A stretch of DNA of 64,000 nt from Streptomyces broussonetiae (GCF_009796285.1 NZ_CP047020.1:2976001-3040000), one strand, 5' to 3'. Numbered from the stretch's first letter, positions 8,113 to 17,380 are shown. A program made the numbers and translations. Notes: a model not told the origin generated them from the sequence alone.

Positions 8113-9645
8113 GTGAACACCGAGCGACCCGAGGACCGCACGCCGACGACCGGGACGACGGACGGCGCGCAGGGCGCGGACAGTGCGCAGGGTGCCGACG
8201 GCGAGCACGGCGGGCGGCGTCGGTCCCGGTTCGTCGTCGTCTCCGTGGCCGCCGCCGTGCTGCTGGTCGGCGGCGGTGGCGCGCTGCTCGCGGCGAGCAG
8301 TGGCGCAGGCGGCCGTACGGGCGGCCCCGGCGCGGCCGGCGGGGGCGGCACTCCCCAGCCGCTCGCCCTGGACGGCTGGAGCGCGAACGGCGTCGCCGTG
8401 GGCGAGCCGGACCCCTACGGCGCGACGTACGTGGCCCACGGCGAGCTGCCCGCCGGCCCTGGTTCCGCGCCGGTGTACGCCCCGGCGGGTGCGGTCGGCA
8501 AGGACGCGGTGGCGCGCCTGGCCCGGGCGCTCGGCGTCGGTGCGACGCCGGTGGCCGAGGGCGGGATCTGGCGGGTCGGCGGCAAGGACGGCACCGGACC
8601 GAGCCTGACGGTGAACCGGGACGCGCCCGGCAGCTGGACCTTCAGCCGGTACGCGCCGGGCACCGACGACTGCAGGAAGGGCGTCCTGTGCACGCACGAC
8701 CCGATGGGCCCGGCGGGCTCAGCGGTGAGCGTGTCCAGGGCGACCTCGGCCGCTGCGCCGGTGCTCAAGGCGGCCGGGCTGGACGGCGCGAAGGTCGACG
8801 CGAGCCAGGTCATGGGCGTCCAGCGGGTGGTCAACGCCGATCCGGTGGTCGGCGGGCTGCCGACGTACGGCTGGACGACCGGCCTGACCGTGGACCGGCA
8901 GGGCCGGGTCGTGGGCGGTCACGGGCTGCTGGGGACGCCGGTGAAGGGTGCCACGTACCCCGTGCTGAGCGCGGCGAGGACGCTCAGGCAGATGAACGCG
9001 GCGCCCAGGAGCGACCACCGGATGGGGATCGGCGGCTGCGCTTCCCCGGTACCGCTCAAGGACCACGGGGAGCAGCTGTGCGGTGCGTCCTCCGCCACGC
9101 CCGGGCCGGCGGACGCGGCCACGGGCGGCACGACGGTCACCGTCGACAAGGCGGTGTTCGGGCTGGCCGCGCACTCCGTGGCGGGGCGGCAGACGCTGGT
9201 GCCGTCCTGGCTGTTCGAGGTGCGGGACGGCGCGGGGAGCAGCGCGTACACGGTGACGTACCCGGCGGTCGATCCCGCGTATGTGGCGTCGGCGACGACT
9301 CCCTCGGCGGGGGGAACCGTGGGGACCGGGACGGCACCCAAGTCGCACACCGTGAAGGTCGAGGGCTATGCGTCCGACGGCAGGGAGCTGACGGTGAGCT
9401 TCTTCGGCGGGGTGTGCGCCGACTACACGGCGGCGGCGAAGGAGAGCGGCGGGAAGGTGACCGTCACCGTCACGGAGCACCCCTGGCCGGACAAGGTGTG
9501 CGTGCTGATCGCCAAGGAGTACGTGAAGACCGTACGGCTGGACGCACCGCTGGGCGGACGGACGGTGGTCGGCGCGGACGGCGGGCGGATCCCCCCGGCC
9601 AAGGCGGGGGCGCTGCGGCCGGTTGCGGCGCTGCGGACGCGCTAG
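8113..9645 (+). CDS. Single-pass membrane-anchored extracytoplasmic protein
   Basis: A 510-residue product of unknown function. Residues 1-37 are polar (Thr/Asp/Gly rich), 38-61 form one transmembrane segment (RFVVVSVAAAVLLVGGGGALL), and the rest is a large extracellular domain starting with a Gly-rich linker. Cys pairs in the outer domain (DDCRKGVLC and later single Cys) could form disulfides. No enzyme motif is recognised. The GTG start has GAGGAG about 8 bases upstream. The gene ends at a strong bidirectional terminator shared with the IscA-type gene. Confidence 0.8.
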   Translation: MNTERPEDRTPTTGTTDGAQGADSAQGADGEHGGRRRSRFVVVSVAAAVLLVGGGGALLAASSGAGGRTGGPGAAGGGGTPQPLALDGWSANGVAVGEPDPYGATYVAHGELPAGPGSAPVYAPAGAVGKDAVARLARALGVGATPVAEGGIWRVGGKDGTGPSLTVNRDAPGSWTFSRYAPGTDDCRKGVLCTHDPMGPAGSAVSVSRATSAAAPVLKAAGLDGAKVDASQVMGVQRVVNADPVVGGLPTYGWTTGLTVDRQGRVVGGHGLLGTPVKGATYPVLSAARTLRQMNAAPRSDHRMGIGGCASPVPLKDHGEQLCGASSATPGPADAATGGTTVTVDKAVFGLAAHSVAGRQTLVPSWLFEVRDGAGSSAYTVTYPAVDPAYVASATTPSAGGTVGTGTAPKSHTVKVEGYASDGRELTVSFFGGVCADYTAAAKESGGKVTVTVTEHPWPDKVCVLIAKEYVKTVRLDAPLGGRTVVGADGGRIPPAKAGALRPVAALRTR

Positions 9646-9662
9646 GTCGAGGACGTACGACG

Positions 9663-9696
9663 AAGGCGGCGGCCCCTTGCAAGGGGCCGCCGCCTT
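9663..9696. terminator. Bidirectional terminator, 34-bp perfect palindrome
   Basis: AAGGCGGCGGCCCCTTG is followed directly by its exact reverse complement. It lies between the convergent membrane-anchored protein gene and the IscA-type gene. The stem has 17 bp and ends in AA/TT. Confidence 0.85.
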
Positions 9697-9726
9697 TCTC
9701 AGGCCGTCAGGCTGCGGGCCGTCGGC

Positions 9727-10083
9727 TCAGCTGAAGGAGTCGCCGCAGGCGCAGGAGCCGGTCGCGTTCGGGTTGTCGATCGTGAAGCCCTGCTTCTCGA
9801 TGGTGTCCACGAAGTCGACGGTGGCGCCGCCCAGGTACGGAGCGCTCATGCGGTCCGTGACGACCTTGACCCCGCCGAAGTCCTTCACCACGTCGCCGTC
9901 GAGCGAGCGCTCGTCGAAGAAGAGCTGGTAGCGCAGGCCGGAGCAGCCGCCGGGCTGAACGGCGACGCGCAGCGCGAGGTCGTCGCGGCCTTCCTGGTCG
10001 AGCAGGGCCTTGACCTTGGCCGCGGCGGCGTCGGTCAGGATGATGCCGTCGGTGACGGTGGTGGTCTCGTCCGATACGGACAT
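9727..10083 (-). CDS. erpA: Iron-sulfur cluster carrier, HesB/IscA/ErpA family
   Basis: A-type carrier that delivers Fe-S clusters to apoproteins. The 118-residue product has the three conserved cysteines: one in QPGGCSGLRY and two in GSCACGDSF at the C-terminus. ATG at 10083 has GGGAGAGA about 5 bases upstream. It is divergent from nadA, whose product needs a [4Fe-4S] cluster, and shares the 250-bp region between them. The symbol follows common annotation; the sequence alone does not separate ErpA from IscA. Confidence 0.93.
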   Translation of the reverse strand: MSVSDETTTVTDGIILTDAAAAKVKALLDQEGRDDLALRVAVQPGGCSGLRYQLFFDERSLDGDVVKDFGGVKVVTDRMSAPYLGGATVDFVDTIEKQGFTIDNPNATGSCACGDSFS

Positions 10084-10277
10084 CTACATCTCTCCCGGGT
10101 TGTACGGAGACTGCTTGCCGACGAGTGCAACCGGCGCTTCCGCGGATTCATTCCGGGCCGGGCAGTCGCGTTGTCGCGTTTTCGTTCTCTTCTTCATGCT
10201 CGCACATGCCCCTGGAGGCCGACAGCGGCCCGTGGAGGGAGCCGAGCGGGATTCACGTCACATCGACGTTATGGCCA

Positions 10278-10324
10278 TCGTCAAACTGACATGAAGCGGA
10301 TATGATAGATAGCGTCAGTTAGAC
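10278..10324 (+). promoter_or_regulatory. nadA promoter flanked by two dyad operators
   Basis: A likely promoter has -35 TCGTCA (10278-10283), a 17-base spacer and -10 TATGAT (10301-10306). It is bracketed by two near-identical dyads, GTCAAACTGAC (10280-10290) and GTCAGTTAGAC (10314-10324). The second is the reverse complement of the first with one mismatch. Their centres are 34 bp apart, one over the -35 and one just after the likely transcription start. This geometry suits a repressor of NAD synthesis; the protein is not identified. Confidence 0.6.
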
Positions 10325-10347
10325 GAAAAGAAGAAAGGGTGCGTGTC

Positions 10348-11532
10348 GTGACCACCGCCCAGACCCCGGATCTCGACGTACAGCCGACTCCGCTCGCCCT
10401 GCTGCTGCTCGGCCGTGAGGCCGACCCCAAGAGCGAGCGGGGCGTCGAGTGCCCCGGTGACCTGCCCTCGCCCTCCGACCCCGACCTGGTGAAGCGCGCC
10501 CGCGCGGCCAAGGAGAAGCTCGGGGACAAGGTCTTCGTGCTCGGCCACCACTACCAGCGCGACGAGGTCATCCAGTTCGCCGACGTCACGGGTGACTCGT
10601 TCAAGCTGGCCAGGGATGCGGCCGCGCGCCCGGACGCCGAGTACATCGTCTTCTGCGGTGTGCACTTCATGGCCGAGTCCGCGGACATCCTCACCTCCGA
10701 CGACCAGAAGGTCGTCCTGCCCGACCTCGCCGCCGGCTGCTCGATGGCCGACATGGCGACGGCCGAGCAGGTCGCGGAGTGCTGGGACGTGCTGACCGAG
10801 GCAGGCGTGGCCGAGCAGGTGGTGCCGGTCTCGTACATGAACTCCTCCGCCGACATCAAGGCGTTCACCGGCAAGCACGGCGGCACGATCTGCACCTCGT
10901 CCAACGCCAAGCGGGCCCTCGACTGGGCCTTCGAGCAGGGCGAAAAGGTGCTCTTCCTGCCCGACCAGCACCTCGGCCGCAACACCGCCGTCCGCGACAT
11001 GGGCATGTCCCTGGACGACTGCGTGGTCTACAACCCGCACAAGCCGAACGGCGGACTGACGGCGGAGCAGCTGCGGGCTGCGAAGATGATCCTGTGGCGG
11101 GGGCACTGCTCGGTGCACGGCCGCTTCAGCCTGGACTCGGTGAACGACGTCCGCGAGCGCATCCCCGGTGTGAACGTCCTGGTCCACCCCGAGTGCAAGC
11201 ACGAGGTCGTGGCCGCGGCGGACCACGTCGGCTCGACCGAGTACATCATCAAGGCTCTCGAGGCAGCGCCGGCCGGTTCCAAGTGGGCCATCGGCACGGA
11301 GCTGAACCTGGTCCGCCGCCTGGCGAACCGTTTCGCTCCCGAGGGCAAGGAGATCGTCTTCCTCGACAAGACGGTCTGCTTCTGCTCGACCATGAACCGC
11401 ATCGACCTGCCCCACCTGGTCTGGGCCCTGGAGTCCCTGGCCGAGGGCACCCTGGTCAACCGCATCGAGGTCGACAAGGAGACAGAGGCCTTCGCCAAGC
11501 TGGCCCTGGAGCGCATGCTGGCCCTGCCGTAG
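10348..11532 (+). CDS. nadA: Quinolinate synthase
   Basis: Makes quinolinate from iminoaspartate and dihydroxyacetone phosphate in de novo NAD synthesis; a [4Fe-4S] enzyme. The 394-residue product contains the HHYQRDEVIQFAD region, AAGCSMADMA, GTICTSSNA and VCFCSTMNRIDLPHL, which supply cluster Cys residues and substrate contacts. I chose the GTG at 10348 (MTTAQTPDLDV) over an in-frame GTG at 10339, because AGAAAGGG lies at good spacing for 10348 but touches the other. nadB and nadC do not follow; a hairpin ends the unit, so nadA appears monocistronic. Confidence 0.97.
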   Translation: MTTAQTPDLDVQPTPLALLLLGREADPKSERGVECPGDLPSPSDPDLVKRARAAKEKLGDKVFVLGHHYQRDEVIQFADVTGDSFKLARDAAARPDAEYIVFCGVHFMAESADILTSDDQKVVLPDLAAGCSMADMATAEQVAECWDVLTEAGVAEQVVPVSYMNSSADIKAFTGKHGGTICTSSNAKRALDWAFEQGEKVLFLPDQHLGRNTAVRDMGMSLDDCVVYNPHKPNGGLTAEQLRAAKMILWRGHCSVHGRFSLDSVNDVRERIPGVNVLVHPECKHEVVAAADHVGSTEYIIKALEAAPAGSKWAIGTELNLVRRLANRFAPEGKEIVFLDKTVCFCSTMNRIDLPHLVWALESLAEGTLVNRIEVDKETEAFAKLALERMLALP

Positions 11533-11550
11533 GTCTCCTCACGACAGGGC

Positions 11551-11584
11551 TGAGGCCCGGCTCCCCGAGGGGAGCCGGGCCTCA
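11551..11584. terminator. Terminator after nadA
   Basis: TGAGGCCCGGCTCCCC and GGGGAGCCGGGCCTCA form a 16-bp perfect stem with a 2-base loop. It starts 18 bases after the nadA stop and faces the end of the leftward RND gene, so it can act in both directions. Confidence 0.8.
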
Positions 11585-11586
11585 GT

Positions 11587-11625
11587 GGTGTTCGCGGACG
11601 GTGTTCGCGGACGGTGTTCGCGGAC
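11587..11625. repeat. Three tandem copies of a 13-bp unit
   Basis: GGTGTTCGCGGAC occurs three times without a gap or mismatch, between the nadA terminator and the end of the RND gene. It could be a short variable-number repeat. Confidence 0.85.
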
Positions 11626-11651
11626 CGAGGGAGTGCGCAGACCGACGGCGT

Positions 11652-14600
11652 TCAGACGCCGGCCGGTTCCAGCACCTCGGGCTCGCGGTCCTGCTGCTTC
11701 GCCGCGCGCTTCTTCGCCCGGCGCTCCTTGCGCAGCTCCACCATCGCGTAGAGCGTCGGCACCAGCAGGAGCGTCAGCAGGGTGGACGTGATCAGGCCGC
11801 CGATGACGACCACCGCCAGCGGCTGGGCGATGAAGCCGCCCTCGCCCGTGACGCCGAGCGCCATGGGAAGCAGGGCGAAGATCGTCGCCAGAGCCGTCAT
11901 CAGGATCGGGCGCAGCCGGTGCCGGCCGCCCTCGATCACGGCCTCGACCACGCCGTGGCCCTGTCGGCGGTACTGGTTGATCAGGTCGATCAGCACGATC
12001 GCGTTGGTCACCACGATGCCGATCAGCATCAGCATGCCGATCATCGCCGGAACGCCCATCGGGGTACCGGTGGCGACCAGCAGACCGATCGCGCCCGTCG
12101 CGGCGAACGGGATCGACACCAGCAGGATCAGGGGCTGCACCAGCGAACGGAACGTCGCGACCAGCAGCATGAAGACGATCGCGATCGCCGCCAGCATGGC
12201 CAGGCCCAGGTTCTTGAACGCGTCGTTCTGGTCGGAGGTGACACCGCCGATCTCGGCCGTGGCCCCCGCCGGGAGCTTGAGTGCCTTGATCCTCGACTGG
12301 AGCTTGGTGCTGATCGCGCCGGTGTTGTCACCGGTCGGCTTGGCCGTGACGGTCGCTGCGCGCCGGCCGTCGATGCGGGTCAGCGACACCGGGCCGTCCA
12401 CCAGCTGCACCGTGGCGATGTCACCGAGCCTGGCCGGGCCGATGCGCAGGTTCTTCAGCTGGGCCAGGGTGGTGGCGGGCTCGGCCGACCGCACCACGAC
12501 ATCGCGCTCGGTGTCGTCGAGGACCGCCTTCGCCGCCGTCGTACCGCGCACCGCCTGGGCGACCATCGCGCCGAGCTTCTGGTCGTCGAGGCCGGCTGCC
12601 GACGCCTTGGCGTTGGCCTGCACCGAGATCCGCGGCACGCTCGTCGACAGATCGCTGGTGACGTCCGTGACGCCGTCCAGGCCGGCGACCGTGGAGCGGA
12701 CCTGCTCGGCCGCCGTGCGCAGCGCCTGCGGATCGGCGGCCTTCACCACGACGCTCAGGTCCTGGTTGCCGAAGCCGTCACCGGCCGACACCGTGGTCGT
12801 ACCGATGCCCTGGAGCTTCTTCAGCCCGTCCTCGAGGTGCTTTTGGACCTCGTCGTACGACTTCGAGTCCTTGAGCATGACCTGGTAGGAGGCCTGGTTG
12901 GTGTCGGTGCCGCCGCCGAAGGCCGCCATGAAGCCGGAGGAGCCGACGGTGACCTGGTAGTCCTTCACGCCCTCGGTGGAGGCGATCAGCTTCTCCACCT
13001 TCTTCGCCTGCGCGTCCGTGGCCGCGAGGCCGGTGCCGGGCTTCAGCTCCTGCTTGACGGTGATGACTTCCTGCTCGCCCTGGTCGAAGAAGTTGGTCTT
13101 GAGCAGGCCGCCCATGCCGAACGTGACGACGAGGACCACGATCGCGATCAGGACGCTGGTCAGGCGGCGGCGGGTGGCAAAGCGCAGCACGGGGACGTAG
13201 GCGCGCTGCAGGCGGCTGTTCGCCTCCTTCTCCTCGGCCCGCCGGCGAGCCTCGTCGGCGTCCTCGGGGGTGCCCTTGGGCGCACGCAGGAACCAGTACG
13301 ACAGGACCGGGACGACCGTCAGCGAGACGAGCAGCGAGGCCAGCAGGGCCGCCGTCACCGTGATGCTGAACGAGCCGAACAGGGCGCCCACCATGCCGCC
13401 GACCAGGCCGATCGGCAGGAAGACGGCGACCGTGGTGAGGGTGGAGGAGGTGACCGCGCCGGCCACCTCGCGCACGGCGCTCAGGATCGCCGCCTGCCGC
13501 TCCTCGCCGTAGCCGAGGTGGCGCTTGATGTTCTCCAGGACCACGATCGAGTCGTCGACGACCCGGCCGATGGCGATGGTCAGCGCGCCCAGCGTGAGCA
13601 TGTTCAGGGACAGGCCGCGCGTCCACAGCACGATCAGTGCGAGGACGACGGACAGCGGGATGGAGACCGCCGTCACCAGCGTCGAACGGATCGACGCGAG
13701 GAAGACCAGGATGACGAGGACCGCGAAGAGCAGGCCGAGCGCGCCCTCGGTGGTCAGGCCCTTGATGGACTTGGAGACGGCCGGGCCCTGGTCGCTGACG
13801 ACCGTGAGCCTCGCGCCGGAGCCGAGCTGCTCACGCAGGCCGGGCAGCTTGTCCTTGACCGCGCCCGAGATGGTGACCGCGCTGCCGTCGTGGTCCATGG
13901 TCACGTTGACGGCGAGGCTGGGCCTGCCGTCGGTGCGGGTGATGGAGTCGGCCGGGGCGGGCTGCTCCTTGACGGTGGCCACGTCACCGAGGCGTACCGG
14001 CCCGCCGCCGCTCCCGCCGGTGACCGTCAGGTCCTGGATCTGCTTCAGCGAGGTGAAGCCGCCGCCGACCTGGACGGTGCGGCTCACGCCGTCCTCGTCG
14101 AAGGAACCCGCCGGGACGGTCGCGCCTCCCGCCTGCAGGGCCTGGCCGAGCGCGGCGGAGGTGAGACGCGCCCGGGCGAGCTTCGCGTCGTCCGGGGTGA
14201 CCGTGACCTGGAGGTCGCGCACACCGGTGACCTGGACGCGGCCGACGCCGGAGATGTCCTTGAGGGCCGGTACGACGGTCTTGTCGAGCTGGTCGGCCAG
14301 GGCCTGCTGGTCCTTGCCGGAGGTGGCGGCGAGGACCACGGTCGGCATGTCGTCGGTCGAGCCGGAGACGACCTGCGGGTCGACATCGGTCGGAAGCTGG
14401 TTGCGGGCCCGGTTGACGGCCTGCTGGACGTCCGAGACGAGCTGCTTGGTGTCGTTGCCGTAGTCGAAGGACGCCATGATCACGGCGTTGCCCTCACTGG
14501 CGGTGGAGGTGACCGACTTGACGCCGTCCACACCCTGGAGGTTGTTCTCGATCGGCTCGACGACCTGCTTCTCGACCACATCGGGCGAGGCACCCTGGTA

Positions 14601-14753
14601 CGGCGCGATCACCGACACCATGGGCAGGTTGATGGTGGGCAGCAGCTGCTGCTTGATCTGGGGTATCGCAATCAGCCCGAAGACGAGCGCGACAAGCGAC
14701 ATCAGGCCGATCAGGGCCCGTTGCCGGAGGCTGAATCTCGACAGCCAGGACAT
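11652..14753 (-). CDS. RND efflux transporter permease (AcrB/HAE1-like)
   Basis: A 1033-residue proton-driven exporter with the usual RND duplication: a transmembrane helix, a large periplasmic-type porter domain, a TM bundle, then the same order again. Typical features are the N-terminal AIPQIKQQLLPTINLP segment, a PYQGASPDVVE turn, and the TM4 proton-relay type motif GRVVDDSIVVLENIKRH. No membrane fusion protein or outer channel gene is adjacent, as is usual in Gram-positive bacteria. It lies 153 bp downstream of a response regulator/histidine kinase pair on the same strand, which may control it. The substrate cannot be read from the sequence. Confidence 0.92.
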   Translation of the reverse strand: MSWLSRFSLRQRALIGLMSLVALVFGLIAIPQIKQQLLPTINLPMVSVIAPYQGASPDVVEKQVVEPIENNLQGVDGVKSVTSTASEGNAVIMASFDYGNDTKQLVSDVQQAVNRARNQLPTDVDPQVVSGSTDDMPTVVLAATSGKDQQALADQLDKTVVPALKDISGVGRVQVTGVRDLQVTVTPDDAKLARARLTSAALGQALQAGGATVPAGSFDEDGVSRTVQVGGGFTSLKQIQDLTVTGGSGGGPVRLGDVATVKEQPAPADSITRTDGRPSLAVNVTMDHDGSAVTISGAVKDKLPGLREQLGSGARLTVVSDQGPAVSKSIKGLTTEGALGLLFAVLVILVFLASIRSTLVTAVSIPLSVVLALIVLWTRGLSLNMLTLGALTIAIGRVVDDSIVVLENIKRHLGYGEERQAAILSAVREVAGAVTSSTLTTVAVFLPIGLVGGMVGALFGSFSITVTAALLASLLVSLTVVPVLSYWFLRAPKGTPEDADEARRRAEEKEANSRLQRAYVPVLRFATRRRLTSVLIAIVVLVVTFGMGGLLKTNFFDQGEQEVITVKQELKPGTGLAATDAQAKKVEKLIASTEGVKDYQVTVGSSGFMAAFGGGTDTNQASYQVMLKDSKSYDEVQKHLEDGLKKLQGIGTTTVSAGDGFGNQDLSVVVKAADPQALRTAAEQVRSTVAGLDGVTDVTSDLSTSVPRISVQANAKASAAGLDDQKLGAMVAQAVRGTTAAKAVLDDTERDVVVRSAEPATTLAQLKNLRIGPARLGDIATVQLVDGPVSLTRIDGRRAATVTAKPTGDNTGAISTKLQSRIKALKLPAGATAEIGGVTSDQNDAFKNLGLAMLAAIAIVFMLLVATFRSLVQPLILLVSIPFAATGAIGLLVATGTPMGVPAMIGMLMLIGIVVTNAIVLIDLINQYRRQGHGVVEAVIEGGRHRLRPILMTALATIFALLPMALGVTGEGGFIAQPLAVVVIGGLITSTLLTLLLVPTLYAMVELRKERRAKKRAAKQQDREPEVLEPAGV

Positions 14754-14906
14754 GGATCAAGGTCTCTCTTCTGGGAGCGGCAGACCCCATCACCCTCGCC
14801 CATCACGGAGGGCCGAACCGTAGGCCCAGAGTCCATTTCCTTACCCGGGCCCTACTCCGCTCGTAGTACGCCGGGTGGAGACTTCGCCGTACACCCGGGT
14901 GGAGAG

Positions 14907-15587
14907 TCAGTCCGTCCTCGGCCGGACCAGTCCCGACTCGTACGCGATCACCACGAGCTGGGCCCGGTCGCGCGCGCCCAGCTTGGCCATGGCCCGGTTG
15001 ACGTGCGTCTTCACCGTGAGCGGGCTGACCTCGAGGCGCTCGGCGATCTCATCGTTGGAGTGCCCGCCGGCGACCTGGACGAGTACCTCCCGCTCCCGTC
15101 CGGTGAGCGCGCCGAGCCGCTCGGAGCGGGCGGGGTCGCGGCCGTCGTCACCGTCGCCCTGCGCGAGGAAGCGGGCGATCAGCCCCCTGGTGGCGACCGG
15201 CGACAGCAGCGCCTCACCGCCGGCCGCGACCCTGATCGCGTTCAGCAGCTCCTCCGGCTCACTGCCCTTGCCCAGGAAGCCGGAGGCGCCCGCGCGCAGC
15301 GCCTGGACGACGTAGTCGTCCACCTCGAACGTCGTCAGGATGACCACACGGACCTGCGCGAGCAGGGGATCGGCGCTGATCATCCGGGTGGCGGCAAGGC
15401 CGTCCGTGCCCGGCATCCGGATGTCCATGAGGACGACGTCGGCGGCCTGTTCCCCGGCCAGCCGCACCGCCTCCGCGCCGTCGGAGGCCTCCCCCACCAC
15501 CTCCATGTCGGCCTCGGAGTCGACCAGCACCCTGAACGCGCTGCGCAGCAGTGCCTGGTCGTCGGCGAGCAGGACACGGATCGTCAT
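14907..15587 (-). CDS. NarL/LuxR-type response regulator
   Basis: 226 residues. N-terminal receiver: acidic pair in LLADDQ, phospho-acceptor Asp in VVLMDIRMPGTDG, and the conserved Thr/Lys region after VVILTTFEVDDYV. C-terminal LuxR helix-turn-helix: LTGREREVLVQVAGG followed by SNDEIAERLEVSPLTVKTHV. Its ATG overlaps the stop of the upstream histidine kinase in an ATGA junction, so the two are co-translated partners. The RND exporter gene follows on the same strand and is the most obvious candidate target. Confidence 0.95.
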   Translation of the reverse strand: MTIRVLLADDQALLRSAFRVLVDSEADMEVVGEASDGAEAVRLAGEQAADVVLMDIRMPGTDGLAATRMISADPLLAQVRVVILTTFEVDDYVVQALRAGASGFLGKGSEPEELLNAIRVAAGGEALLSPVATRGLIARFLAQGDGDDGRDPARSERLGALTGREREVLVQVAGGHSNDEIAERLEVSPLTVKTHVNRAMAKLGARDRAQLVVIAYESGLVRPRTD

Positions 15588-16816
15588 GCGGGCTCCCCCG
15601 GGGCCGTCGTACGGGTCTCCGTACGGGTCTTGACGGGCAGGATCGCATGGACGCGGAAGCCGCCGCCGTAGCGGGGTCCGGTGGTGAGGGTGCCGCCGAG
15701 GGCGCTGGCCCGCTCGCGCATGCCGAGCAGTCCGTGCCCGCCGCCCGTGCCGGGCGCGCTCTGCCCGCCCGGGCCGTCGTCCAGGACGGTGACCTCGATG
15801 TCCGGGCCCACGCGTACGACGCTGACCTCGGCCTTGGCACCCGGTCCCGCATGCTTTTGCACATTGGTCAGGGCCTCCTGGACGATCCGGTAGGCGGCCA
15901 GGTCGACGGCGGCGGGCAGATCGGATTCCTGCGCGGCGAGGGCCACCTCCACCGGGAGCCCGGCGCTGCGGAAGGTCCCCGCGAGATCCTCGAGGCGGCC
16001 CAGGCCGGGCGCGGGTTCGGTCGGGGCCTCCGGGTCACCGGACTGGCGCAGCAGACCGACGGTGGCCCGCAGTTCGTCCAGGGCCGAGCGGCTGGCCTCC
16101 CGGACGTGGGCGAGAGCCTCCTTGGCCTGGTCGGGGCGCTTGTCCATGACGTGTGCGGCCACCCCGGCCTGCACGTTCACGAGGGCGATGTGATGGGCGA
16201 CGACGTCGTGCAGATCGCGGGCGATGCGCAACCGCTCCTCGGCGACCCGGCGGCGGGCCTCCTCCTCGCGGGTGCGTTCGGCGCGTTCGGCCCGCTCCCG
16301 GATGGCCTGGACGACCGCGCGCCGGCTGCGCACGGCGTCGCCGGCGGTGGCTCCGATGCCGGTCCAGGCGAGCACGCCCAGGTTCTCCTGGCCGTACCAG
16401 GGCAGGGGGCCGCCGAGCATGGCGGCGGCCGTCAGCACGGTCATGGTGGGCAGGCCGATCCGCAGGGTGGTGGTGCGGTCGGTGGTCGAGGCGACGGTGT
16501 ACAGGGCGACGACGGCGGCCATCGCGACCGGGGCGCGCGGGTCGCCGGTGACGCACTCGACCACGGAGAACGTGCCGGTGACGGCGAGCACCGCCATGGG
16601 GGCACGGCTGCGGAAGACCAGCGCGGCCGCAGCGAGGAGCATGAGAACGAGGCTCAGGGCGGCCGGGGTACGGACGCCCCAGGTGACGCCGTTGTTGCCG
16701 CGCGGAGTCACGAAGGATCCCGCGATCATGCACACCAGCACGCCCGCGGCGACGGCCGCGTCCAGGGCCCAGGGATGGGCCTTGAGGCTGCAACGGGCGC
16801 GGTCGAGAGTGCTCAC
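15584..16816 (-). CDS. Sensor histidine kinase (HisKA_3 type)
   Basis: Membrane kinase for the overlapping response regulator. About 410 residues: an N-terminal set of hydrophobic segments (about five to six, including AAVAAGVLVCMIAGSFV and LSLVLMLLAAAALVF), a dimerisation/phospho-transfer helix with the His in RIARDLHDVVAHHIALV, and an ATPase domain with GHGLLGMRERA. I take the GTG at 16816 (MSTLDRARCSLKAHPW) because the residues before it are Arg/Pro-rich and not kinase-like, but no clear ribosome site supports it, so the start is uncertain. There is no PAS or HAMP domain, as in many actinobacterial NarL-system kinases. Confidence 0.92.
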   Translation of the reverse strand: MSTLDRARCSLKAHPWALDAAVAAGVLVCMIAGSFVTPRGNNGVTWGVRTPAALSLVLMLLAAAALVFRSRAPMAVLAVTGTFSVVECVTGDPRAPVAMAAVVALYTVASTTDRTTTLRIGLPTMTVLTAAAMLGGPLPWYGQENLGVLAWTGIGATAGDAVRSRRAVVQAIRERAERAERTREEEARRRVAEERLRIARDLHDVVAHHIALVNVQAGVAAHVMDKRPDQAKEALAHVREASRSALDELRATVGLLRQSGDPEAPTEPAPGLGRLEDLAGTFRSAGLPVEVALAAQESDLPAAVDLAAYRIVQEALTNVQKHAGPGAKAEVSVVRVGPDIEVTVLDDGPGGQSAPGTGGGHGLLGMRERASALGGTLTTGPRYGGGFRVHAILPVKTRTETRTTAPGEPA

Positions 16817-16904
16817 GGGATGAACAGTACGGGGGCTTTCCGCCGACCTGTACGGGCCAATGCGCACTCGGCCGCCCGGCGGACCGTCAACTGTCAATCC
16901 CCGT

Positions 16905-17380
16905 TGGCCGATTGGGCGCCGTCGGCAGCACCGGTGACCCGGTCGCCACGGTTCACCGTGGCCCAGAGCGGCGCCGATGCCTCCGCCCTGACCGTGACCG
17001 CGAGCAGGACGAGCGGGAGCAGCGTGGCCGGCACCGGGGACGTCCAGGTCACCGGCACGGGAGGCAGCCGCGGCAGCGCGGGTGACCGCGCACGCCCGGG
17101 GCTGCGCCGACCTCACGCCCAAGGTGACCGGTCTCGGCGGCAGGACAGCCACGACCGCCCTGCACTACGCGGTCTCCTCGGCCGTCCAGCACTCCGCCGA
17201 CGCCCGGTGTCCGACCGGCGCCGCGGGCGCCTCCGCCACGGTGGACGTCGGCGGCGGCCACGTCGTGGTCGGCGACGACGAGGACGGACCCTGCGCCTGT
17301 ACGACGGCTCGGCCCCGGGCGCGCCGGTGAGGACCTGGGACCTGGACAGCGCGCTGGACGCCGACAAGGGGTCACCCTGA
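16905..17380 (+). pseudogene. Remnant of a large secreted protein with DUF3616-like segment
   Basis: This otherwise empty stretch of about 620 bp reads as one decayed gene in three frames. Frame A (to about 17080) gives FTVAQSGADASALTVTAS and DVQVTGTGG. Frame B (about 17078-17285) gives ARGCADLTPKVTGLGG, TALHYAVSSAVQHSADAR and VDVGGGHVVVGDDED. Frame C gives LRLYDGSAPGAPVRTWDLD and a stop at 17380. Joined, it matches my memory of Streptomyces secreted proteins where VGDDED is followed by (N)VLRLYD and then a DUF3616 domain. About one base is gained near 17078 and one lost near 17288. Both ends of the gene are missing. Confidence 0.65.

Noticed and set aside
10779..15671. A 1630-codon open frame on the plus strand
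   Set aside because: It lies antisense to the RND, response regulator and kinase genes. The translation is Arg/Asp/His-rich with no domains, as expected opposite high-GC coding DNA.
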